Source: Pleurotus djamor
Taxonomy: Eukaryota; Basidiomycota; Agaricomycetes; Agaricales; Pleurotaceae
Reading direction: 5' to 3'
Assembly: GCA_029747585.1 (NCBI GenBank)
Contig: JAPEVF010000997.1
Coordinates: forward strand, 1-15,734
DNA: 15,734 bases
Positions 8,702 to 15,734 of this stretch are shown here, one piece after another; the first letter of the stretch is position 1; each line of letters opens with the position of its first letter. A model generated the notes under the pieces. It was not told the origin of the DNA and made no database searches. It worked only from the letters and a program-made list of their open reading frames with translations. Made by a program: the position numbers and the translations under genes.

Positions 8702-9712
8702 CTAATAAACCTTAATCAGGTCTTTGGCAACCACCTCTGGAACTTTCTCGCGAAGCGCGAATTTCGAGAGTGAAGCTGCCTTGAGTGCCATCTCGCGAAC
8801 GGCTTTAGTCTGGTCGATGGTGGCTCCTTGTCGCAGGGCAGCGAGATAAAACCAACACACCTCCCTCGGATAATCATCCAAGATGCCAGCAGCAATGAGG
8901 GCGTATGACGTTTCAAGGGTAGACACGGCGGAGGAGTAGCCGAGAACCAAGCCATAATAGACAGACGTGAAGGTCCCTAGGATAGGTTTGAGTATGAAAG
9001 GCTAAAAAGGACCACATAGCAGGAATAAAACCAAAATTCGACAAAATCCACTGACCGATATCTGGAGGGGAAGCTTTGATAAGGTCTTGTGCTTTCGCCC
9101 CTTCCACTTCGCCAAACATTTTCTTGAGGAACTGACTGCCCTGCGAGGCGAGATCCGAAAAGGGCCTATCAAATTCTCTTTTTTATGCGCGAAACATGTG
9201 TGCAAGGTTAATACTAGGTTGGGAAGGGTGGAATCTCACAGCTTACCGCAAGGGTGAAGAGAGCCTGTCAAGGACAGACTTCGGGACAGCGCTATTCAAT
9301 TGCAATATCGTGGTTACAGCCTACATAACCTCTTGAATCAGGTAAGCTCGGAGTAAGGATGATGGCATCACTCACTCGAGCCATCCCATTGGTGATGCTG
9401 GCCTTTAATAAGGCTTCATGGATCTTCTTGACAAGGGTAACATGGTCGTCGACCTCGACGTCCTTGTTTCCATGTGCTCTAATGTCTTTAAGAACAATCT
9501 CGTAGACGGAAATGACGGCTTCGGGTCTGCGAGCGGCATTGAAGGCGACAGCGGCGACCAAGTACCAGGGATGGTCAAGGACTGGCTCAAGTAGTCAGGG
9601 ATAGCCATAGTGAAACAGTTGGGTACGAACTTGGATGGAGAGGTAAGGATATAACTGGGGTAGGATAGAGCGATTTGAGTTGTTGAATCGCAGCAGAGGA
9701 GATTGGCTCCAT
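8702..9712 (-). CDS. AhpD-like / carboxymuconolactone decarboxylase-like protein C
   Basis: Five exons: 9631-9712, 9376-9581, 9247-9320, 9056-9177 and 8702-8976, giving 759 nt and 252 residues. Exon lengths equal those of protein A. Introns are 49, 55, 69 and 79 nt; intron 1 is GTTCGT...CTGAC...CCAG, while intron 3 ends in a purine-rich AAAAAAG acceptor. The protein reads MEPISSAAIQQLKSLYP, HPWYLVAAVAFNAARRPEAV, EALLKASITNGMARAV, FSDLASQGSQFLKKMFGE, DDYPREVCWFYLAALRQGAT and REKVPEVVAKDLIKVY. It is the block-2 partner of protein A. Like the others it is a soluble helical protein without a CxxC pair. In the Trp-containing motif, the residue after Trp is Phe, where I would expect His in many family members. 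Substrate unknown. Confidence 0.82.
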
Positions 9713-9752
9713 ATTATGTGTGATTGACCAGAGGTCTCTATCTTTCCCATCT

Positions 9753-9873
9753 TTTATATGTTTCCTACCACTTCTTCGAGGTGGAACCGAGCGTGAAATG
9801 TCAAAGATGAATCAAACAGCTGACCTTGAGAGGGCGGCAACATCTGCTGTTATCAGTTTCATCGACTGGATAA
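9753..9873 (-). promoter_or_regulatory. Promoter of AhpD-like gene C: TATA box and convergent GATA pair
   Basis: TATAAA on the minus strand (9753-9758) lies 41 nt upstream of the ATG. TTATC (9850-9854) and GATAA (9869-9873) are 14 nt apart, as in the block's other AhpD-like promoters. A shared far element, ACGGTGTGTTCCCATGATCG, lies at 10011-10030. Confidence 0.55.
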
Positions 9874-10256
9874 GTCACCTCGTTTTTGAGCTGGTGGTCA
9901 TTGTGATGTAGATATCAAGTTCGATAGCTAGGATAAAGAGAATACCAACTCATGGCCTCTGCTCAAGATGAACTTCCCAGGGAGATGCGTAGAAGCCAAG
10001 TCGAAGAGGCACGGTGTGTTCCCATGATCGAATGCCTTGCTAATAGTACACAATCAAAGTTCACGGGTGTGGAAATGAGGCTTCCCAGCATCCTATGAGA
10101 TGGGGGATGTGAAGGCGCGGCATCTGTGCCCAACGACCGGAGAACTGCTATATGAGAAAAGACATTCTGCTCTGAGAAGATGTGTAAGGAGCTGTGTCGA
10201 GAATCAAGATGAATTCAGGAAGATTCCAGTGTATGAGGGTACAAACGAGGTCGTGT
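9874..10256. other. Intergenic stretch between AhpD-like gene C and the dehydrogenase; no gene seen
   Basis: It holds the distal promoter element of gene C (10011-10045) and the 3' flank of the dehydrogenase. A plus-strand open frame at 10100-10297 overlaps the end of the dehydrogenase and shows no motif. Confidence 0.4.
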
Positions 10257-11263
10257 TTATTTATCGGAAGCCCGCGACAACGCCGCTCGTTTCCTGACTT
10301 CGACATCTGTTTCTCGTGCCTGCGTCTGAACACCAAGTAAACTGTCGCTTCCCATGGGGAATCGCAGCGGCAAATCCTTCTCTAATGAAAGCTCGAGCAT
10401 GACTTTTGCTGCTTTCGCCGGGTCGCCGGGGACGGGTATCTTGTGCAGGTAGGTGCGCACCAACGACGTGGGGGACATTGGATCTGTGTAGGCTGGGTGT
10501 TGGGGACGGATAGTGATCGCGGTCGACCTGTTACTGGTCGCAAAGGCCCCCGGTTCAATGATACAGGCTTTGATGTTCCACTGCGGGAGCATTTCTTTAT
10601 TGAACGTCTGGGTGAAGCCTTCTAGCGCTGCATCAAAGGTCAGAAGACATTGAAGGGGTAGTCCACAAACAACACACCAAATTTCGCAGAACAAAAGTAT
10701 GAGAATCCTGGCGTTGCAGAATAGCCTCCTCCTGCGGTCAAGTTGAACACGAGACCGCCAACGCCAGGTGGATTGACTTCGCGGAAGAACCCTGCGGCCT
10801 AAGTCAAAATCAAAGAGGGTTCGCGGAGTGCGATAGCGAGCGCAGACTCGAACCTTCTTCGAAATGTTCGCAGGTCCCCAAAACAACACATCGAACTGAC
10901 GTCGCCCATCTTCTTCCGTCATTCCCTCGATTTCACCTAGCACCGAGAATCCGGCACTGTTCACGACGACGTCAAGTCGTCCAAAGTGATCTTGAGTAGC
11001 TTTGAAAGCCTCGTCAATTTCTTTGGAGCTGGTGACATCTAGCCGCTGTACCAAGAGTTGCGAACTAGGGTACTCTTTGCGTAAATCGTCTAGGTCTGAC
11101 GGCCGTCGACATGTCGCGACGACACATTGTCCAGATACAAGGATGGCCTCTGTGAGAGCCTTTCCCAAGCCTGAAGCTGCACCTGTGACTGAAGGCACGT
11201 TGTGAATAAAAGGAAAACGGCATCAAGACAAGGCTCACCAAGCCAGGTACGGTTCTTTGCCAT
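10257..11263 (-). CDS. Short-chain dehydrogenase/reductase (SDR) with altered catalytic residues
   Basis: Four exons: 11239-11263, 10854-11188, 10678-10798 and 10257-10627, giving 852 nt and 283 residues. Introns are 50, 55 and 50 nt (GT...AG). The N-terminus MAKNRTWLVTGAASGLG carries the Rossmann glycine motif (residues 10-17). CRRP follows strand 2, NSAG is at 85-88, and FALEGFTQTFNKEMLPQWNIK and IIEPGAF are typical of classical fungal SDRs using NAD(P). The active site is unusual. Lys159 of YxxxK is present, but the Tyr position (155) is Phe, with Tyr one residue earlier. The catalytic Ser position (142, in NLTAGGG) is Ala. It may be inactive or have a changed mechanism. An in-frame upstream ATG at 11317 in better initiation context would add 18 residues; I prefer 11263 because it fits the family N-terminus. 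A broken copy lies at 5200-5510. Confidence 0.85.
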
Positions 11264-11633
11264 GATTGTAGGCTCGCAGCGGGGTTTCCCAAAGAAAATG
11301 CTGGATAGGTACTCCATGGTGTTGGCAAAAGAAAAGAGAAAAAGTGGGCGATAAAGTGACGAGGTTGAAGTTCGACGTTCAGTAAGGTTCAATGGGACCT
11401 TGATCAAAAGGTTCCGCTTCGCTACTCGGACGAGAATTCGCTTCAAGGTCATGTTTGTCTTTGAAACGTATCGATGGTTCTTTCAGACACATAGGAATCT
11501 TCAAAGTTGACTTGGAAGATGGCATTGTTCAGGCCAGGGTCTGGGGGAAGTTGAATGGCTGATGCGCAATTGCACATACTTACAGTACTATCACGGTGGT
11601 GGAAAATGTACAAACCTCAATCTCAACGTCAAT

Positions 11634-11667
11634 ATTGACTGTGAGAACAAGCTATCCCACGATCAGT
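11634..11667 (+). promoter_or_regulatory. Inverted repeat in the promoter of F-box-like gene 2
   Basis: ATTGACTGTGAGA (11634-11646) and TCCCACGATCAGT (11655-11667) match at 9 of 13 complementary positions around an 8-nt spacer. This is the diverged counterpart of 5643-5676. It lies within the 450-nt intergenic region (11264-11713) between the divergently transcribed dehydrogenase and F-box-like gene. I see nothing else there. Confidence 0.45.
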
Positions 11668-11713
11668 CGTTACCCTGATCTGGCCCGTCCTGTGATCATT
11701 GTGGCATCAGCTC

Positions 11714-12877
11714 ATGCCAATGTTGAAGCAGGAATCCCGTCTGCCGTATGAGCTTCTTCTTCGCGTTGTCGAGCTCATCGAAGCTGAAGAACAATCTACC
11801 TTTTACAATCTACTCATTTCGTGTCGCACCCTTTCTGCCATCGTTGAACCACGACTCTACCACGATGCTGCGTTTATCGAGAGATCTGGCACCGTTTCAC
11901 CGCTGGCTGAAAGGATGGAAGCTTTTTATACACAAATATCAAAGGACAATGCTCGTCTGGCCACCTTCGTTCGCGGACTCACGTTCGCTTCGGATCCATC
12001 CAACTCGACGTCGCACGATGTCTCTGTTATCATCGAAATCCTCCCATTACTGATCAACTTGGAATATTTTCGCCTTTCCTACCACGATCGCAAAATCCCT
12101 TCTATCTCCATCTTACAGTCCTTTCGCTCTCCCAAACTTCAAACCTTTATCTGGGAGTCCATATCTTTGGGAGATAACCCTTACTTTGCGGAATTCGTTG
12201 GGTTAAATCCTTCGATCCGACACCTCGAAGCACCCCACACTCACTCCGTCGACTCACTTTCGTCTACCTCTCTCCCTCATCTAACGAAGCTCGCAGCGAA
12301 TATTAGAGTCACGTGGTCTCTTCTCCCGACGAGACCAATCACCCACCTGCACCTCGTTACACCCTTCCCAAGCTTTCTCCTTGATCCAGTCGCAAGTAAA
12401 GTTTTCTCGGTGATCACCCACTTCTACGCATCCACTGGATTCAATGCAGTGCGTTTTTTNGGAAGCGATCAGCCATATGTCCGGGCTCCAATGTTTGAGT
12501 TATCGTACCTCGGTGAGCTTTCTTTCTAACGTTAAAATGTCTAGCCACTAGCTGATGGTGCTCTACATGCATAATTCCAGTCCGTCGGCATGACCTTGGA
12601 CGAGTTCCTGCATTTATTCTCCCCCAGTTTGACACTCAAGAAGCTAGAGTACTTTTCGGTTTATTCCGACTCCCCTCTGCACTCCAAGGCCAATGTCATC
12701 CCCGATTTGTTCAGGAGCATCCCTTCCCTTCGTGTCTTTGATTTGACACATGGTCATTCCTCGAATTTTACCCGATATCGCTATGACGGCCACTCCAATG
12801 TCATGCCCCTCCCCATGTTCAAGGGTACATGGCCGTCTGAGCGCGAGCTTTTCCGCATTCTCCATCGTTCCGTCTAG
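11714..12877 (+). CDS. F-box-like protein 2 (contains an undetermined base; possibly damaged)
   Basis: Met at 11714 or 11720 (the latter aligns best with copy 1) leads into SRLPYELLLRVVELI..LLISCRTLSAIVEPRLYHDA, an F-box-like domain. Leucine-rich sequence follows (LPLLINLEYFRLSYHD; SIPSLRVFDL). The intron is at 12513-12580 (GTGAGC...TTCCAG, 68 nt), followed by exon 2 from 12581 with FTRYRYDG and FKGTWPSERELFRIL, both matched in copy 1. An N at 12460 sits at the end of a T run, and the frame must shift by one base there for HMSGLQCL before the intron to be read. The run length is probably miscalled. TAG at 12875-12877 replaces a Gln codon of copy 1. Homologous-looking sequence (SAVVRQNISKNSSK) continues beyond it in another frame, so the C-terminus may be truncated. 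The partner substrate is unknown. Confidence 0.65.
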
Positions 12878-13009
12878 ACCGAGGATGCGAACATGGCTGC
12901 CTATTGATAAGTCCGCAGTCGTACGCCAAAACATCTCCAAAAACTCGAGCAAATGATGAAGGAATGACATTGGTCTCGATATGATATACAATGGACACAT
13001 TACCCATAA

Positions 13010-14096
13010 TTACAGCGCAAGCTTTCGGGCAAGCTCCAAACCAGACGCAAGATGCTGCAGCCTTGCATCTACAACAAACTCCTAATGCAAATGTTAGAAT
13101 GCTGAAGGGTTATAACGCGTTTAATGTATCTGACCTTGGTGTCATATGCTGTTGTAAACGCGTAAGATCAGCTCCTGGCCACATCAGGTTGAAAGTAAGA
13201 AAGAGAACCTACCCTTCAATTTTGCATGTAGTTGATCAAGGGGTACAACGCGAGTTTCGATAAACTCTCCCTCCTCCAAGTGCGGTTTAGGAATCACTAA
13301 CGTGTCGTCCATGGTAACGCTGAGCGTAATCAGCTTCATGTTCGCCGTAGTCATGCCTAATGCAGACACACTAATTCAGTAAACCTCACTTTCCAAGGGA
13401 GAAACGGTAATGGGAAGGAGATACCTGGGTCGACCACCGTCACCGGGGTAGCCTCGACTACACTATCCGCTTCATATCCAGTTTCCTCCTTTAGTTCGCG
13501 AATGGCGGCTTGTTCAGGAGTTTCTCCCTCGTCAATAAGACCTGAAAAGCCACAGGGTTAGAAGGACCACATGGAGGCTTCGTTGAGACGCGGACCCGCT
13601 GGAAGTTCTGTTCAAGGGATGTCAGAACCCTGGTGCATAGGTACACGAAAGAATCACGTACCAATGATGACTTTGTCTATGGGCGGACGGTATTGTTCGA
13701 TCACAATGGTCGACAAAGGGAACGCGTTCGTTTTAGATTTGATCAACGCTAGGATGGCGACGGCTATTGATATCAATGCAGAGTAAACGCGAACGTCAAG
13801 GCACCCGCATACAAGGACAGCGTTAGGTGTTCATACCATCAATCCCCGAGGATCTACGCGTCGTTCTTTCGGCGCACTCCCAGAGACGCTAGGTCTGGCG
13901 CTTGAAACATTGGATATAAAGCATTGTGGCATGGAAACATACCTCCTTTCCGGCAGCATCAGACCACTTGATTTTCTGAAGGGTAACCCATCTGTGGATG
14001 ATGGTATGAAACGTGCGATATCTTTGAGACAGTCCAAGGAATTCACTTCGCTTCTGAGGCGGGGAGTACCGACTTTTCGAGGACTCGAGCGGCCAT
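13010..14096 (-). CDS. YSA1: ADP-ribose / ADP-sugar pyrophosphatase, Nudix family (Ysa1-like)
   Basis: Nine exons: 14047-14096, 13943-13991, 13837-13888, 13662-13763, 13596-13607, 13425-13541, 13213-13356, 13135-13148 and 13010-13081, giving 612 nt and 203 residues, a normal length for Ysa1/NUDT5. The Nudix box spans residues 89-111 (GLIDEGE..., ending REL.EETGY). Its glutamates bind the metal ions for hydrolysis of ADP-ribose to AMP and ribose-5-phosphate. Other family marks are [52 protein letters not shown] and [21 protein letters not shown] at the C-terminus. Two exons are tiny: 12 nt (encoding LPAG) and 14 nt (encoding YDTK). All eight introns are GT...AG and 53-73 nt; the last has a perfect CTAAC branch site. 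It is probably cytosolic or nuclear, as no targeting signal is visible. It converges tail-to-tail on F-box-like gene 2. Confidence 0.93.
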
Positions 14097-14301
14097 TTGA
14101 TGGAGGGAGCGGTGATTAGATCGCAGGAACCTGGAAGTAGAGACGAGGAAGCTTGTCATACATTAAGCGCCCAAGAAGACCGCCATCCTAAGAGTCAAGA
14201 CGCATCCATGACATCCACTGTCATCCTGAGTTTCGGAGCGTGCAACTTGGATCGAGGAGGAATAGATGTCCATAACTTATATACTAGCTACTACAACACA
14301 T

Positions 14302-15734
14302 CTATTCGGTTTTGGACGATTTAGCCTTTTTCATCTCCTTGACATCTCCAGCCAACCAGATCGCCGAGAACAAAACGAACCCTATGCTTGTGCTGATGGC
14401 ACCAACATAGTATGGCCATGCAGCACTGAGGAAGCGAGGATAACCATCATGGCGGGGTGGGACCACGGGGACAGTCGTCGAACTGTGGAGGTGCGTCAAC
14501 CCTTTGCGCTTGTAGTCGACGACAAATTTGAAAACGCCGTGTCTGTCGGGAACCCTGAATGTTACAGAGTACTTTCCAGGGGAACCGGGAACTGGAAGGA
14601 GACTCGTGCGAACGTGGGGGTCGAGCATGGTGAACTCAAGTTGCATATCTTTGATGCCAGATTCTGGGACCCATTCGGCTGCTGAGGGATCCCACCGAGA
14701 GAGTCGGAGATCATATGTCTAGAAGGAGTGAGCAGATGTGCGATGTCATGTGAGGGAAGGACTCACCACTCTATCATTGGTTGTGTATTGCGCCTCAGCA
14801 ACGGTTTCGTTAACGCGGTGATGCGATACTTCATCAATTCGAAGAACGCGCGACTCCTGGAAAGCCCAAGCGGCGACATCTTGAGCAAATGCAGCATTAC
14901 CAGAAGGTTGGCCTCTGGGACTACGTTTCAGCACGGTCATTCCGACAAGGCAAGTTAAGCACTCACTTGGAAACTTCTTTTGTGGCATACTCGTTACTAA
15001 AGGCACTGACACTGCCAACCCACGCAACGCGTGCGCCCGTGGTGGCTTGGAAGCCTGTAACGAGACCCATCTGACTACCCGCCCACAGACCTTCGCCGCC
15101 TTTCTCCGCGGCGTCAGCTACGATTCCGCCGGCGAAATCATCTGTGGAATCGGCGGCGAAGCTTTCTTCAGGCGCGCGTAGGATGGGTACGAGAAGAGGG
15201 TTGTTCCCCAACGCATGAGAGACGCCAGAAAACCATACTGGGGCCTTCGTGGAAGATAGAATGGGGTCTGATGATGGTACATTCACAGGAATTACTGACG
15301 CGGGTGCATCACGTTCGGGGAAGTGGGAAATCAAGGGGGTACCTGGTGGTGGTAGAACTAGCGAGAATTCGGCAGCTAGCGAGGTGAGGGGGGTTTGTTT
15401 TGGTGAGAGGGCGACTAGAAGGTTGGTTTTCAGTGACAAGAGCTGCACCAGGGATTGCGGTGTTATATCCTGGGCATAACCTGGATATAAGGTAAGTCCC
15501 CCGGTATTGAAATATGATATTAAAGCTCACTTTTGGTTTCTGGAGTGAATAGGATGACATGGGAGAAGGATGGGACGTCATCCTCAATTATGGCGGGTTG
15601 GCAATCGAGGCAGTATGGTAAAGTCTTGTCGATAATCGCCTGGGAAAATGCTTTGCATGGGACCGTCTGAAGCGCGTACTCTGAATCAAGCATGTGGGGG
15701 AATGCAACCATATACTGTTGGGTTCAAGTTACAT
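14302..15734 (-). CDS. WBP1: Oligosaccharyltransferase 48-kDa subunit (Wbp1/OST48), 5' partial
   Basis: Exons seen: about 15531-15711 (5' boundary unclear), 14967-15480, 14767-14914 and 14302-14718. Introns are 50, 52 and 48 nt (GT...AG). Wbp1 marks in order are AIIEDDVPSFSHVILFTPETK, SYAQDITPQSLVQLLSLKTNLL, AEFSLVLPPPGTPLISHFP, NPLLVPILRAP, YTTNDRVTYDLRLSRWDP, QLEFTMLDPHVRTSL, YPRFLSAAWPYYVGA, then one membrane span (about GAISTSIGFVLFSAIWLAG) and a short Lys-rich tail. Wbp1 is an essential structural subunit of the ER complex that transfers the lipid-linked glycan to Asn in nascent proteins; the bulk lies in the lumen. The signal peptide and first exon or exons are outside the window. Just upstream of AIIEDD the sequence is less family-like, and an intron acceptor (TTTTCCCAG, near 15654) may lie there. 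Confidence 0.92.

Larger units (their letters stand above)
7106..12877. repeat. Duplicated four-gene block, copy 2 (mostly intact)
   Basis: Contains AhpD-like B (-), AhpD-like C (-), dehydrogenase (-) and F-box-like 2 (+), in the order and orientation of the decayed block at 3101-6886. The junction between the two copies lies at 6887-7105, a 219-nt gap with no gene. Confidence 0.75.

Noticed and set aside
10100..10297. Plus-strand open frame of 65 codons
   Set aside because: Overlaps the 3' end of the dehydrogenase on the other strand and has no motif or conservation in the other block.
11090..11452. Minus-strand open frame of 120 codons upstream of the dehydrogenase
   Set aside because: Its useful part is exon 1 and the possible N-terminal extension of the dehydrogenase; the rest reads through intron 1. 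Not a separate gene.
13831..14046. Minus-strand open frame of 71 codons inside the Nudix gene
   Set aside because: It reads through introns 1 and 2 in the wrong frame; the spliced YSA1-like protein accounts for the region.
1..15734. Transposons, CRISPR arrays, tRNA or rRNA genes as the cause of the repeated structure
   Set aside because: No transposase, terminal repeats, repeat-spacer pattern or RNA gene sequence was seen; the repetition is explained by duplicated protein genes.

Overview
The window looks like nuclear DNA of a basidiomycete fungus, most likely a mushroom-forming Agaricomycete. Genes are broken by many short introns (48-79 nt) with GT...AG ends, and many of these carry a CTRAY-like branch site. 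Exons can be very small. The recognisable housekeeping proteins are fungal: a CBM21 glycogen/PP1-targeting protein, a Ysa1-type Nudix enzyme and the oligosaccharyltransferase subunit Wbp1. I saw no tRNA, rRNA, CRISPR array or transposase.

Layout. 1-1735 (+): 3' part of a CBM21-domain PP1 regulatory protein. 1736-3100: no convincing gene. 3101-12877: two tandem copies of one four-gene block, ordered [AhpD-like (-), AhpD-like (-), short-chain dehydrogenase (-), F-box-like (+)]. Copy 1 (about 3101-6886) is decayed. Its first AhpD-like gene is reduced to promoter plus exon 1 (3101-3182), its second is intact (3565-4575), its dehydrogenase is a scrambled pseudogene (about 5200-5510), and its F-box-like gene (5720-6886) has an apparent frameshift. 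Copy 2 (7106-12877) keeps two intact AhpD-like genes (7106-8095 and 8702-9712), a full dehydrogenase (10257-11263) and an F-box-like gene (11714-12877) with an ambiguous base in its coding frame. 13010-14096 (-): nine-exon ADP-ribose pyrophosphatase (YSA1-like) with 12-nt and 14-nt exons. 14302-15734 (-): WBP1, cut by the window end.

All four AhpD-like promoters share a convergent pair of GATA sites (TTATC-N14/15-GATAA) about 120-150 bp before the ATG, which suggests co-regulation. Both F-box-like genes have a related inverted repeat about 45 bp before the ATG. The retained dehydrogenase has Ala and Phe where the catalytic Ser and Tyr are expected, so it may not be an ordinary oxidoreductase. 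Whether the AhpD-like/dehydrogenase/F-box block works as one pathway cannot be told from sequence alone. Its co-duplication as a unit and the shared promoter elements are the main reasons to look further. Exon structures were built by hand from splice consensus, frame and agreement between paralogues. Family names rest on remembered family features, not on a search.
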